Below are positions 1 through 11,455 of a stretch of 64,000 nt of DNA, in pieces. The notes below the pieces were generated by a model. That model had not been told where the DNA came from. It saw nothing but the letters and a program-made list of their open reading frames with translations, and ran no database searches. The position numbers and the translations under genes were made by a program. The DNA comes from Melaminivora sp034675505 (GTDB lineage Bacteria > Pseudomonadota > Gammaproteobacteria > Burkholderiales > Burkholderiaceae_C): assembly GCA_034675505.1 (NCBI GenBank), contig JAUCDD010000032.1, positions 1 through 64,000 of the forward strand. Direction: 5' to 3'. Every line of letters starts with the position of its first letter. Position 1 is the stretch's first letter.

Positions 1-414
1 GACGGATCGGGCACGTCGATGCAGGCGGTCGCCAAGGGGGCTGGCCTGGCCAAGGTCTTCGGCAGCAAGGTCACGGTGATGTACGTGATCGACCCCTACC
101 CCTTCACTGGCGTGGGGGCCGATTTCGCCTACGGACAGGCCCAGTATCTGAGCGCCGCCACCGCCGAGGCGAACACGGCGCTGGACGCCGCCAAGGCCGC
201 TGTCGCGCAGGCCGGCGTGGCCTCGGTGGAGTCTCTGGTGGGCGAGGGGCACGCCATCCATGACGGCATCGTGCGGGCCGCCCAAAGCGCCCATGCCGAC
301 CTGATCGTCATGGGCTCGCATGGCCGCCGCGGCCTGGAAAAGCTGGTGCTGGGCAGCGTGACCCAGCGCGTGCTGGGCGCGGTCCACATTCCGGTGCTGG
401 TAGTGCGCGACTGA
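1..414 (+). CDS. Universal stress protein (UspA family), 5' end outside window
   Basis: The frame is already open at base 1 and reads DGSGTS before the first Met at position 19. That matches the region just after the usual N-terminal VATDGS strand of UspA proteins, so the true start lies upstream of the window. The C-terminal half holds the nucleotide-binding signature of ATP-binding Usp proteins, GSHGRRGLEKLVLGS, followed by the final strand IPVLVVRD. These are small cytoplasmic stress proteins, usually dimers that bind ATP or AMP. About 137 residues are visible, so only some 10-15 are missing. A terminator follows. The family call is firm; the specific role is unknown. Confidence 0.9.
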   Translation, partial: DGSGTSMQAVAKGAGLAKVFGSKVTVMYVIDPYPFTGVGADFAYGQAQYLSAATAEANTALDAAKAAVAQAGVASVESLVGEGHAIHDGIVRAAQSAHADLIVMGSHGRRGLEKLVLGSVTQRVLGAVHIPVLVVRD

Positions 415-449
415 CCTGCGCCGCCGGCCGCTGCCGCGCGGCGGCGCTG

Positions 450-481
450 AAAAAAAACGGCTGCCCCAGGGCAGCCGTTTT
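450..481. terminator. Bidirectional intrinsic terminator
   Basis: Perfect 8-bp stem, CGGCTGCC at 458-465 and GGCAGCCG at 470-477, with a CCAG loop, flanked by eight A on the left and four T on the right. It lies between the convergent usp gene (+) and bktB (-). The longer T-tract is on the minus strand, so it should work best for bktB. Confidence 0.88.
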
Positions 482-515
482 GCTTGCGGCGCCGCGCGGC
501 GCCGCGCAGCGCGTG

Positions 516-1700
516 TCAGATGCGCTCGAAGATCGCGGCGATGCCCTGGCCGCCGCCGATGCACATGGTCACCAGCGCGTAGCGGCCCTGGATGCGCTGC
601 AGCTCGTGCAGGGCCTTCACGGTGATGAGCGCGCCGGTGGCGCCGATCGGGTGGCCCAGCGAGATGCCCGAGCCGTTGGGGTTGACCTTGGCCGGGTCCA
701 GGCCCAGGTCGCGCGTGACGGCGCAGGCCTGCGCGGCAAAGGCCTCGTTGGCCTCGATCACGTCCAGGTCCGCCACCGTCAGGCCGGCGCGCTTGAGCGC
801 CGCCTGCGTGGCGGGCACCGGGCCTATGCCCATGTATTTCGGGTCCACGCCGGCGTGCGCGTAGGCCACCAGGCGCGCCAGGGGCCGGGCGCCGCGCGCC
901 TGGGCGGCCTTGGCGTCCATCAGCACCAGCGCGGCGGCGGCGTCGTTGATGCCCGAGGCGTTGCCGGCGGTGACGGTGCCGTTTTCCTTGGCGAACACCG
1001 GCTTGAGCCTGGCCATGTCGTCCAGCGTGGCGCCGGCGCGGAAGTGCTCGTCATGCGCGAACTGCACCTCGCCCTTCTTCGACTTGAGCGTGACCGGCAC
1101 GATCTGGTCCTTGAAGTGGCCGGCCGCGGTGGCGCGCTCGGCGCGGTTGTGGCTTTCCACCGCCAGGCGGTCCTGGTCCTCGCGGGTAATGCCCCACTTG
1201 GCGGCGATGTTCTCGGCCGTCACGCCCATGTGGATGTTGTGGAAGGGGTCGTGCAGCGCGCCCATCATCATGTCGATCATCTTGAAGTCGCCCATGCGCG
1301 CGCCCCAGCGGCTGGTGAGGCTGGCGTAGGGCGCGCGGCTCATGTTCTCGGCGCCGGCGCCGATGGCGACGTCCGCATCGCCCAGCAAGATGGCCTGCGC
1401 GGCCGAGACGACGGCCTGCAGCCCCGAGCCGCACAGGCGGTTGACGTTGAAGGCGGGGGTCGCCTCGGCGCAGCCGCCCTCGATGGCGGCGACGCGCGAC
1501 AGGTACATGTCGCGCGGCTCGGTGTTGACGACGTGGCCGAAGACGACGTGGCCCACGTCCTTGCCTTCGACCTGCGCACGCGCGAGCGCCTCGCGCACCA
1601 CGGTGGCGCCCAGCTGGGTGGGCGGCACGTCCTTCAGGCTGCCGCCAAAGGTGCCGATGGCGGTGCGCACGGCGCTGACGACGACGACTTCACGGGTCAT
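516..1700 (-). CDS. bktB: Acetyl-CoA acetyltransferase / beta-ketothiolase
   Basis: 394-residue thiolase that condenses or cleaves acyl-CoA units. As recalled, it closely resembles the Cupriavidus BktB beta-ketothiolase over its whole length, including the start MTREVVVVSAVRTAIGTFGG and the end GGGQGIAAIFERI. The acyl-accepting cysteine is Cys90 in NRLCGSG. The conserved NEAFA, GHPIG (catalytic His) and CIGGG (second Cys) motifs are all present. The start at 1700 is preceded by GGAGAA. BktB accepts C4-C6 ketoacyl-CoA, so roles in polyhydroxyalkanoate precursor supply or acyl-CoA breakdown are possible; no phaB or phaC is nearby. It is monocistronic, with a terminator downstream and an interspersed repeat just upstream. 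Confidence 0.93.
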   Translation of the reverse strand: MTREVVVVSAVRTAIGTFGGSLKDVPPTQLGATVVREALARAQVEGKDVGHVVFGHVVNTEPRDMYLSRVAAIEGGCAEATPAFNVNRLCGSGLQAVVSAAQAILLGDADVAIGAGAENMSRAPYASLTSRWGARMGDFKMIDMMMGALHDPFHNIHMGVTAENIAAKWGITREDQDRLAVESHNRAERATAAGHFKDQIVPVTLKSKKGEVQFAHDEHFRAGATLDDMARLKPVFAKENGTVTAGNASGINDAAAALVLMDAKAAQARGARPLARLVAYAHAGVDPKYMGIGPVPATQAALKRAGLTVADLDVIEANEAFAAQACAVTRDLGLDPAKVNPNGSGISLGHPIGATGALITVKALHELQRIQGRYALVTMCIGGGQGIAAIFERI

Positions 1701-1720
1701 GGTTTTCTCCTGTGGTAATG

Positions 1721-1792
1721 AAAATTAAGTCAAATCGGGCTGTTGCCGGCGTCCCCGGCCGGCTTCCAGCTATTAAATTGATAGTACGTGCA
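1721..1792 (-). repeat. Interspersed repeat copy A (intergenic)
   Basis: On the minus strand it begins with an inverted repeat around CTATCAATTTAATAG, continues AGCTGGAAGCC, then ACGCCGGCAACAGCCC, and ends CGATTTGACTTAA. The same order of motifs recurs at about 11.4, 17.1, 24.2, 31.7 and 57.8 kb, with a partial copy at 15.3 kb. It lies between the bktB start and the SDR stop, in AT-richer DNA than its surroundings. Confidence 0.6.
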
Positions 1793-1803
1793 GGCCTCGC
1801 GCC

Positions 1804-2556
1804 TCAGGCGTCGCGCACGTCGGCCACGGGTTGGGCGCCGAAGTCGGGGCGCGCCAGCCAGGCCAGCACGCGCCGCGCGGCTTCGTCGGCCGACGTGAGG
1901 TTGCCGCCTGCCTTGAGCTGGGCGAAGTTGCCCGCGTCGGGGAAGTCGGCCGCGTCGGCGCTGCGCAGCTGCACCTGCATGTCGGTGTCGATGACGCCGG
2001 GCGCCAGCGAGCACACGCGCGCGCCGCCGGGCTTGCGGGCTTCGTCCAGCGCCAGGCAGCGGGTGAAATGGTCCATGCCGGCCTTGGCCGCGCAGTAGGC
2101 GGCCTGCGAGGCCATGGCGCGCCGGCCCAGGCCCGAGGAGATGTTCAGCACCTTGCGCGGCACCCCCCAGCCCTCGGTGGCGCCCAGGAAGGCGGCGGCC
2201 AGCTGCATCGGCGCCTCCAGGCCCACGCGCAGGGCGTTGGCCAGCTCCTGCGGGTCGGTGTGCGACAGCGGCGCAATGCGCGGGATGACGCCGGCGTTGT
2301 TGATCAGCGTGGCGCTGGCGAAGCGCCCTGGCGGCTGCGCCTGCAGCCACTCGCGCAGCCGGGCAGCGGCGTGGGCGCCGTCGGCCAGGTCCAGCGTCCA
2401 TTGCTCCAGCGTGGCGCCAGGCGCCGCCTGCAGGCCGGGGTTCGTGTGGCGGGCGATGCTGACCAGGTTGTGGCCGGCCGCCAGCAGCTGGTGCGCCAGG
2501 CCCAGGCCCATGCCGCGCGAGCCGCCGGTGAGAATGGTGAGGTGGGGGGACGTCAT
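1804..2556 (-). CDS. Short-chain dehydrogenase/reductase
   Basis: 250-residue NAD(P)-dependent oxidoreductase of the classical SDR family. The N-terminal Rossmann motif is TGGSRGMGLG (about residues 10-19), NNAG follows in the middle, and the catalytic pair is in YCAAK. The LAPGVIDTDMQ segment after it is typical. The chosen start at 2556 overlaps the stop of the upstream pseudouridine synthase gene in an ATGA, so the two are probably translationally coupled; a longer open frame upstream belongs to the frameshifted neighbour. The substrate cannot be told from sequence. Confidence 0.85.
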   Translation of the reverse strand: MTSPHLTILTGGSRGMGLGLAHQLLAAGHNLVSIARHTNPGLQAAPGATLEQWTLDLADGAHAAARLREWLQAQPPGRFASATLINNAGVIPRIAPLSHTDPQELANALRVGLEAPMQLAAAFLGATEGWGVPRKVLNISSGLGRRAMASQAAYCAAKAGMDHFTRCLALDEARKPGGARVCSLAPGVIDTDMQVQLRSADAADFPDAGNFAQLKAGGNLTSADEAARRVLAWLARPDFGAQPVADVRDA

Positions 2557-3259
2557 GCGGCAATGGTAGCCACAGCCGGCGCCGGCCAAGGCCGGAACCC
2601 GCAGGGCGCCGTGAAATGCAGCGCGCCGCCGTGCACCGGGTGGGCCAGCGCCAGCTGGCTGGCGTGCAGCAGCAGGCGCGGCGCCAGCTGCTGCGCTGCC
2701 GCGCCGGCATACAGCGCGTCGCCCAGAATGGGGTGGCCGATGTGGGCCAGGTGCACTCCGCAGCTGGTGGGTGCGCCCGGTCAGGGGTTCCAGCTCCAGC
2801 AGCGTGTGCGCCATGTCGCCGCCCAGCACGCGCCAGCGCGTGCGGCTGGCCTTGCCGTGGACGTGGTCCACCTTCTGCATCGGCCGGCGCGCCCAGTCGG
2901 ACATCACCGGCGCGTCGATCACCCCCCAGCCGTCGCCGCCGGCGGGCGGTGCCAGGCAGCCGTGCACCACGGCCAGGTAGCGCTTGCGCACCTGCTGGCG
3001 CGTCAAAGGCCGCGCCCAGCGCACGCTGCACCGCCGGGCTGCGTGCCATGAGCACCAGGCCCGAGGTGGGCTGGTCCAGCCGGTGCACGATGAGCGCGTC
3101 GGGCCACTGCCGCTGCGCGCGGGCGCTCAGGCAGTCCTGCTTGTCCGGCCCGCGCCCGGGCACGCACAGCAGGCCCGGGGGCTTGTCCAGCACCAGCAGG
3201 TGCTCGTCGGCAAAGAGGCAGGCCACGCCGCCGCCCGGGGCCGTGCTGTCACCGGCCAT
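2553..3259 (-). pseudogene. RluA-family RNA pseudouridine synthase, broken by two frameshifts
   Basis: The gene reads in three pieces. From 3259 the first frame gives LVLDKPPGLLCVPG and the catalytic motif VHRLDQPTSGLVL. Near 3000 the homology jumps to another frame (RQQVRKRYLAVVHG, then LTGRTHQLR). Near 2763 it jumps again (HLAHIGHPILGDALY). Each jump is explained by one extra base; the second is an A inside CTGCGGAGTGCACC. Every family motif survives across the frames, so decay would be very recent or the indels are sequence errors. The start overlaps the upstream kinase stop by 11 nt and the end overlaps the SDR start. If intact, it would convert uridine to pseudouridine in rRNA or tRNA. 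Confidence 0.85.
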
Positions 3260-5423
3260 GGATCAGCCGGTCCACCGTGGCGCACAGCTCCTGCACGTCG
3301 TTGGGCTTGTGGATCAGGGCGCGGGCGCCCTCGGCCAGCGCCTGGCGCTCGATGTCGGCGGTGACGTAGCCCGAGGCCAGGGCGATGGGCAGGTCGGCGC
3401 GTATGGCGTGCGCGGCGCGCACCAGGTCGAGGCCGGAAAAGCCGGGCATGTTGTAGTCGGTGACCAGCAGGTCGTAGCGCGCGGGGGCGGCGCGCAGCGC
3501 CTGCGTGGCCTGGCGCGGGTCGGTGAAGGCGCTGACCTCGTAGCCGCGCCGGCGCAGCAGCCGCTGCACCAGGAACACCAGGGCCTGGTCGTCGTCCACG
3601 TACATCACATGGCGCTGGCGCCCCGCGGTCTGCGGTGGCGCCGGCGTGGAGGCGGCTGGGTGTGGCGCCAGGGCCGGGGCGGCGGGCGCCGGCGCGACCT
3701 GTAGCGCCGCCGGAAAGTACAGCGTGAAGCAGCAGCCCTGCCCGGGGGCGCTTTGCACGTCCACTGCGCCTTCGTGCGTGCGCATCACGCCGTGGACCAC
3801 GGCCAGCCCCAGGCCCGTGCCCTGGCCGACCGACTTGGTGGTGAAGAAGGGCTCGAAAATGCGCGACAGCGTGGCCTCGTCCATGCCCGGGCCGTCGTCG
3901 CGCACCGATACCGTGGTGTAGCGTTCGCCCGCCAGCCCCAGGCGCTCGCGCGCGCGCTGGCCCGGCTGGGCCATGGCCACGTCCACGTGGATGCTGCCGC
4001 GCTCGCCGCCGATGGCGTGGACGGCGTTGGTGCACAGGTTCAGCAGGGCCTGCTCGACCTGCGTGGCGTCGGCCAGCACGGCGGGCACGCCGTCGGCCTC
4101 GTGCACGGTCAGCTCGATCTGCGGCGGCAGCGTGACGCGCAGCAGGCGCAGGGTGTCGCGCGCCACCTCGGCCAGCGCCACCGGCGCGCGCCGCGGCGGC
4201 TCGTTGCGGCTGAAGGTGAGGATCTGGCGCACCAGGTCGCGCGCGCGCCGGCCGGCCTTGTCGATCTCCAGCAGGCTCTCGTAGGCCGGCGTGCCGGGCT
4301 GGCTGCTTTCGCGCGCCAGCTCGACGTTGCCCAGGATGGCGTGCAGGATGTTGTTGAAATCGTGCGCGATGCCGCCGGCCATGGTGCCCACGGCCTGCAT
4401 CTTGTGCGATTCGCGCAGCTGCAGCTCCAGCTCGGTGCGGCGCGCCTCGGCGCGCTTGCGGGCGGTGAGGTCGCGCGCGAACACGGTGGTGGTCTCGCCT
4501 TCGGCGTGGCGCTCGAACGAGACGCTGATCTCCACCGCCAGCTCGCGCCCCGAGGCCGTGAGCGCCGTCATCTCGCCCAGCACCGCCTGCGTGGTGAGCT
4601 GGGCGAACGCCAGCATCTGCCCGGCCTTGGGGATGAAGCGGGTGATGGAGCTGCCCAGCGCGTCGCTGGCCGCGCACTGGAACAGCATGGCCGCCGTGGG
4701 GTTGAAGACCGTGATGTGCTGGTGCTGGTCCACGCAGACGATGGCGTCCAGCGCCGAGTTGATGACCGCCTCCAGCCGGCGCTCGCCCGCGTGCAGCTGT
4801 GCGTTGCGCTCCTGCAGCTCGGCGGCACTGCGCTGCAGCGCCTGGCGCTCGGCCAGCAGCGGCCCCTGGTCGATCACCGCGCACAGGAATTGTGTCTGCG
4901 GGGCCTCGCCCTCGCTGCCGTGCGCGTCGATGCGGGCGATGTGCAGGTCGCCGGTGATGCGGCGCTGCCCGTCGATGCACAGCACCACTTCGGTGGCTTC
5001 GGCGGTGCCGCTGCTGCGCGCCTGGGCAAAGGCGGCGCGCACGCGCCCGGCGTGGGCGGGCTGCACGAAAGGCATCAGGGCGGTCAGCGGCTTGTCGTGC
5101 TCGCCCGGCTGGAACGAGCGGTGCGCCATGGCATTGGCCTGCACCACCACGTCGTGCTCGTCCAGCACCATCAGGGCCAGGGGGACGTTGGCGAACAGCG
5201 CCTCGAAGCGCTCGCTGGCGCTTTCGGCCACGGCCTGGCTGTAGCGCAGCATGCCGTTTTGCGCCTCCAGCTCCGCCTTGGAGGCGCGCAGCTCCTCGAT
5301 CAGGGCTCCCACGTTGCCGGCGGCGCGTTGCGGGCTGCGGCGCTCGACCCGCCCGGCTCCGGCCGCGTCGGGGCGGGCGGGGGCAGCAGAATCGAACAGC
5401 TGGGAAAGATCAGGGCGGCTCAT
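3249..5423 (-). CDS. Hybrid sensor histidine kinase, PAS-PAS-HK-receiver
   Basis: 724 residues with no membrane segment, so probably cytosolic. A short coiled region (about 40-60) precedes a PAS-like domain (about 70-190) and a second PAS domain (about 212-320). The kinase core has H-box GGIAHDFNN (His354), N-box LLNLCTNAVHA, G1 DDGPGM (about 499-504) and G2 GQGTGLGLAV. After a Pro/Ala-rich linker comes a receiver domain with the phospho-acceptor Asp646 in VTDYNMP. The H-box type and C-terminal receiver resemble cytosolic NtrB-like hybrid kinases. No separate response regulator lies beside it, and the signal is unknown. Its stop overlaps the start of the pseudouridine synthase gene. Confidence 0.9.
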   Translation of the reverse strand: MSRPDLSQLFDSAAPARPDAAGAGRVERRSPQRAAGNVGALIEELRASKAELEAQNGMLRYSQAVAESASERFEALFANVPLALMVLDEHDVVVQANAMAHRSFQPGEHDKPLTALMPFVQPAHAGRVRAAFAQARSSGTAEATEVVLCIDGQRRITGDLHIARIDAHGSEGEAPQTQFLCAVIDQGPLLAERQALQRSAAELQERNAQLHAGERRLEAVINSALDAIVCVDQHQHITVFNPTAAMLFQCAASDALGSSITRFIPKAGQMLAFAQLTTQAVLGEMTALTASGRELAVEISVSFERHAEGETTTVFARDLTARKRAEARRTELELQLRESHKMQAVGTMAGGIAHDFNNILHAILGNVELARESSQPGTPAYESLLEIDKAGRRARDLVRQILTFSRNEPPRRAPVALAEVARDTLRLLRVTLPPQIELTVHEADGVPAVLADATQVEQALLNLCTNAVHAIGGERGSIHVDVAMAQPGQRARERLGLAGERYTTVSVRDDGPGMDEATLSRIFEPFFTTKSVGQGTGLGLAVVHGVMRTHEGAVDVQSAPGQGCCFTLYFPAALQVAPAPAAPALAPHPAASTPAPPQTAGRQRHVMYVDDDQALVFLVQRLLRRRGYEVSAFTDPRQATQALRAAPARYDLLVTDYNMPGFSGLDLVRAAHAIRADLPIALASGYVTADIERQALAEGARALIHKPNDVQELCATVDRLIHGR

Positions 5424-5523
5424 CGCGGGTTGGGGGTGGTGCGGCCGCCAGCGCGCAGGCGCGGGCAGGGCAGGCCGCGCGCCAGTTTACGCGCCAGCCG
5501 GCAACGCCCGGGCCCTGGCCGGC

Positions 5524-6834
5524 TCAGCGCGCCAGGCCAGTCGCGTCGTTGACCTGGCGAAGCGGCGTGAGGGCGAAGGCCAGGGCCACCAGCACCACCA
5601 GCGCGGCGCCGCTGGCCATGAAAAGCTGGGCAAGCGTGACGCCCTTCATCAGCCACCCTGTGGCGGCCGCCGAGACCGGCGCCAGGCCCATGAAAATGAA
5701 CATGAACAGCGCCATCGCCCGGCCGATCAGCGCCGGGGGCACGCGCTGCTGGATCCAGGTGAACACCCGCACCTGCATGAAGCCGCCCAGCAGGCCGATG
5801 GCCAGCATCAGCGCCGCGCCCTGCCAGGTGGCCTGGACCAAGCCCATGGGCATGAACAGTGCGCCGATGATGGCGTCGAACGCCAGGATGGTGGCGCCCA
5901 GGCTGCCCCAGCGCAGGCGCGGCAACGCGCCCGAGGCGGCCATGCCCGCCAGCGTGCCCGCGCCGTGCGCGCCCAGCATGGTGCCGAAGGCGGCCGCGCC
6001 CAGCGCCGGCGTGCTGGCGGCCAGCACCGGCACCGCGATGTGGATGGGGCCCAGGATGAACAGGGCGACGGCACTCCAGTAGAGGAAGCAGGCGCGCAGC
6101 TCGGCGTCGCGCCAGAAATACGCCAGGCCCTCGGCCACCGAGGCCAGCACCGCCTGGGCAGCGGCTGCCGGCGCGGGCGGTGCGGCCAGCGTGCGCACGC
6201 GGGCCAGCGTCCAGGCGGAGACGCCGAAGCTCAGCGCGTCCAGGCCGAAGGCGATGCCGGTGCCCGTGGCGTTGGCCGCCGCGCCGCGGCCGCCTCCGAA
6301 CAGCGCGATCAGCAGGCCGGCCAGCAGCGGCCCCAGGAACATGGTCAGCTGGCGCAGGCCCAGGTGGATGCCGTTGGCCGCCTGCAGCTGGGTGCGCGGC
6401 ACCACGCGCGGCAGCATGGAGGTGCCCGCCGGGATGCTGAAGGCCGTGGCCAGGCCTATGGCCAGCGCCAGCCCGTACACCATCCACAGCGTGAGCAGGC
6501 CCGTCAGCACCAGCACGCTCAAGGCGCCCAGCAGCGCCAGGTTGACGTACTTGGTGAGCATCAGCACCTGCCTGGGCGAGTGCCGGTCCACCAGCGCGCC
6601 GCCCACCAGGATGAACAGCGCGCGCGGCACGCTGACGAGCGCCAGCACGGTGCCCAGCACCAGGGTGTCGCCGGTCATCGCGAGCACCAGCCAGGGCAGG
6701 GCGATCAGCGTGAACTGGTCGCCCAGCATGGACAGCACGGCGCCGCCGGTCAGCCAGCGGAAGTTGGCGTCGCGCAGCAGCGCTGCGCGCGGGTCGGCGC
6801 CGGACGGCGCCTCGGCGCCAGGGGTGGAGGTCAT
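5524..6834 (-). CDS. MFS transporter, probable drug exporter
   Basis: 436-residue polytopic membrane protein of the major facilitator superfamily, resembling the MFS_3/enterobactin-exporter-like group. An N-terminal segment LRDANFRWLTGGAVLSMLGD opens into the first helix, and DRHSPRQVLML after helix 2 is the loop 2-3 signature. The start at 6834 is preferred to the open frame reaching 6948, because that would place the first 38 codons inside the putative promoter and leader hairpin. It follows a MerR/TipAS regulator gene on the same strand with a MerR-type promoter between them, which suggests substrate-induced efflux. The substrate is unknown. Confidence 0.85.
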   Translation of the reverse strand: MTSTPGAEAPSGADPRAALLRDANFRWLTGGAVLSMLGDQFTLIALPWLVLAMTGDTLVLGTVLALVSVPRALFILVGGALVDRHSPRQVLMLTKYVNLALLGALSVLVLTGLLTLWMVYGLALAIGLATAFSIPAGTSMLPRVVPRTQLQAANGIHLGLRQLTMFLGPLLAGLLIALFGGGRGAAANATGTGIAFGLDALSFGVSAWTLARVRTLAAPPAPAAAAQAVLASVAEGLAYFWRDAELRACFLYWSAVALFILGPIHIAVPVLAASTPALGAAAFGTMLGAHGAGTLAGMAASGALPRLRWGSLGATILAFDAIIGALFMPMGLVQATWQGAALMLAIGLLGGFMQVRVFTWIQQRVPPALIGRAMALFMFIFMGLAPVSAAATGWLMKGVTLAQLFMASGAALVVLVALAFALTPLRQVNDATGLAR

Positions 6835-6851
6835 GGGTGCTTTCGGTGGGG

Positions 6852-6890
6852 CCAGGCGCCCGTCGGCCGGTCCGGTGGACGGGCGCCTGG
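6852..6890 (-). other. 13-bp perfect inverted repeat in the MFS leader
   Basis: CCAGGCGCCCGTC at 6852-6864 pairs perfectly with GACGGGCGCCTGG at 6878-6890 across a 13-nt loop. It falls between the predicted MerR-type promoter and the MFS start codon, 17 nt before the ATG. No T-tract follows, so it is not a normal terminator. It could shape translation or mRNA stability of the exporter gene. Confidence 0.6.
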
Positions 6891-6917
6891 GCGTTGCCGC
6901 CCGGATGCGGCAGGCCC

Positions 6918-6948
6918 ACTGTGCAGCCTCACGTTGCGTGAGGGTCAA
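6918..6948 (-). promoter_or_regulatory. MerR-type operator/promoter for the MFS gene
   Basis: On the minus strand TTGACC (6948-6943) is followed by a 19-bp spacer and CACAGT (6923-6918). The spacer and the last -35 base hold the perfect dyad CCTCACG-CAA-CGTGAGG (6927-6943). A long 19-bp spacer with a dyad centred in it is the hallmark of promoters twisted open by MerR-family activators. It lies just after the MerR/TipAS stop and ahead of the exporter. Confidence 0.75.
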
Positions 6949-6957
6949 GCAGTTTTT

Positions 6958-7980
6958 TCAGCCGCCGGCCGGCGCGGGCGCGCTGCACGCGAGCGCCGCC
7001 TGCAGGTAGGCGCGCACCGGCGCGCTCAGCGGCAGGCCCGCCTGCAACAGGGGCTCGCACGCGGAGGCCGCGCCCAGCCGGGCGCGCAGCGCGGCGCTGC
7101 CGCCGGTCAGCTGTTCCAGCAGCGCGTCCCAGCGCCGGGCGGCCGCCGCGGCGTGTGGGTGCTGCGCAGGGGTGCCTGCAGCCAGCAGCTCCTGCACCAG
7201 CGTCTGCAGCTGCGCCCAGTGCGCATGGGGCACGTGCCCGAGTGCGCGCAGCTCGTCGCGCGCCAGGTACTGGTCCAGCAGCTCCAGCCGCAGCTTGATC
7301 GCCGCTTCCATGAACTCGATCATCTTGCCCGGCGGGGCGTGCCAGCGCCCCTGCGCTCCGGTCTCGGTGCGGAACATGTGGCCCCAGCGCTCCAGCAGGT
7401 CCAGGTCGCCCCCCATCCAGTGCAGCATCAGCGCCATCCAGCGGTAAGCCAGCGCCTGCACCTGCGGATCGTCGGGCGCCAGGCGGCGGCGCATGGCGTG
7501 CTGCACCTGCGGCACCAGGTCCCGCCAGTCGGCCTCGATCAGCGTCCAGTTGACGAAGATGTGCTTGAGCTCGGCGGCGCTGAAATACTTGCCGTAGGTG
7601 TTCATCAGCGCCAGCGCCTCCAGCCAGCCCACCATGTCGGGCTCGGCGCCGGCCATCACGCCCTCGTGCAGCAGGGCCAGGCGCGCGCGCAGCTCGCTGG
7701 CCTGGGCGATCTGGTGGTCCAGCGCCCGCATCTGCTGGTCCAGGATGCGCTGCGGCGACAGCTCGCCGCCCTGCAGCAGGGCGGCGATGTCGGCCAGCGC
7801 CAGGCCCATCTGGCGCAGGCCCTGGATGGCGTGCAGCCGCTGCACGTCGGCCTGGCTGTACAGGCGGTAGCCGGCCCCGGAGCGGCCCGAGGGGGCCAGC
7901 AGGCCGATCTGGTCGTAGTGGTGCAGGGTGCGCACCGTCAGCCCGGCGCGCCGGGCCAGTTCGCCGACCTTGAGCAGCAT
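6958..7980 (-). CDS. MerR-family regulator with TipAS-like ligand-binding domain
   Basis: 340 residues. The N-terminal winged helix is typical of MerR (KVGELARRAGLTVRTLHHYD), followed by the GYRLYS wing and the dimerisation helix. From about residue 120 the all-helical region resembles the TipAS antibiotic-recognition domain (for example NTYGKYFSAAELKHI). In TipAL-like regulators that domain binds hydrophobic drugs and switches the protein to an activator. The MerR-type promoter directly downstream and the MFS exporter fit a self-contained drug-sensing unit. The C-terminal ~100 residues are longer than in the minimal TipAS fold. The inducer is unknown. Confidence 0.85.
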   Translation of the reverse strand: MLLKVGELARRAGLTVRTLHHYDQIGLLAPSGRSGAGYRLYSQADVQRLHAIQGLRQMGLALADIAALLQGGELSPQRILDQQMRALDHQIAQASELRARLALLHEGVMAGAEPDMVGWLEALALMNTYGKYFSAAELKHIFVNWTLIEADWRDLVPQVQHAMRRRLAPDDPQVQALAYRWMALMLHWMGGDLDLLERWGHMFRTETGAQGRWHAPPGKMIEFMEAAIKLRLELLDQYLARDELRALGHVPHAHWAQLQTLVQELLAAGTPAQHPHAAAAARRWDALLEQLTGGSAALRARLGAASACEPLLQAGLPLSAPVRAYLQAALACSAPAPAGG

Positions 7981-8003
7981 GGCGCGGGCGCGGGCTGCGC
8001 CGT

Positions 8004-8414
8004 TCAGCGGTCCACGGCGAGCAGCTCGATCTCGAACTGCAGCGTGGCATTGGGCGGGATCACGCCGCCGGCGCCGCGCGCGCCGTAGGCGATGGCCGGC
8101 GGGCAGGTCAGGCGCGCCTTGCCGCCCGGCTTCATGCGCTGCACGCCCTCGGTCCAGCAGGGGATGACGCGGTTGAGCGGAAAGCGCGTCGGCTCGCCGC
8201 GCTTGTAGGAGCTGTCGAACTCCTTGCCGCTCTCCAGCGTGCCCTTGTAGTGGACCTGCACGGTGTCGGTGGCCTTGGGCGATTCGCCGCTGCCTTCCTT
8301 GAGCGATTCATAGACCAGGCCGCTGGCGGTGGTCACGGGCGCCGCGGCCTGGGCGAAGGCGGCGGGAGCGGCCAGCAGGCCGGCGAGCAGGGTGAGGGCG
8401 AGGGTCGGGCGCAT
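8004..8414 (-). CDS. FKBP-type peptidyl-prolyl cis-trans isomerase, exported
   Basis: 136 residues with a clear signal peptide (MRPTLALTLLAGLLAAPAAFAQ, cleavage expected after AFA) and one FKBP domain. Conserved elements are TVQVHYKGTLESGKEFDSSY, the VIPCWTEGVQRMKPGGKARL stretch and IPPNATLQFEIELL. It should catalyse proline isomerisation and assist folding in the periplasm. The ORF is open far upstream, but the signal peptide fixes the start at 8414. Trp in the CWTEG position is the usual base of the FKBP pocket. It is preceded on the same strand by the gcvP terminator, so it needs its own promoter. Confidence 0.9.
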   Translation of the reverse strand: MRPTLALTLLAGLLAAPAAFAQAAAPVTTASGLVYESLKEGSGESPKATDTVQVHYKGTLESGKEFDSSYKRGEPTRFPLNRVIPCWTEGVQRMKPGGKARLTCPPAIAYGARGAGGVIPPNATLQFEIELLAVDR

Positions 8415-8437
8415 CGTTTGCAAGGGGTCGGGAAATG

Positions 8438-8464
8438 AAAAAGGGCCCCATGGTAGGGCCCTTT
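8438..8464 (-). terminator. Intrinsic terminator of the gcv operon
   Basis: 9-bp perfect stem AAAGGGCCC/GGGCCCTTT (8440-8448 with 8456-8464) followed by a T-run on the minus strand (A-run 8438-8442). It starts 16 nt after the gcvP stop. Confidence 0.88.
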
Positions 8465-8479
8465 GGCGGGTGCCGGTGC

Positions 8480-11377
<2,898 letters not shown>

Positions 11378-11392
11378 GGCTGGAACTTCAGT

Positions 11393-11455
11393 TTGCTATG
11401 AAAAAATGAGCTATAGGCCGTTGATTGGCGCCGGCGTGGAGGCAGTTTGACTGAA
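11393..11455 (+). repeat. Interspersed repeat copy B (gcvH-gcvP gap)
   Basis: Reads TTTGCTATGAAAAAATGAGC, then TATAGGCCGTTGATTGGCGC, then CGGC and ends GTTTGACTGAAAA. The core AGCTATAGGCCGTTGATTGG is nearly identical to copy C inside dnaE2. It is conspicuously AT-richer than the flanks. Confidence 0.6.

Noticed and set aside
480..1718. Long plus-strand open frame opposite bktB
   Set aside because: His/Gly/Ala/Arg-rich antisense shadow with no family motif; the minus-strand frame is a full-length thiolase. The same reasoning removed the long antisense frames opposite gcvP, dnaE2, the hybrid kinase, ETF-QO and gcl.
5524..6948. Longer MFS start at 6948
   Set aside because: The added 38 codons are not MFS-like and cover the MerR-type promoter and the leader hairpin.
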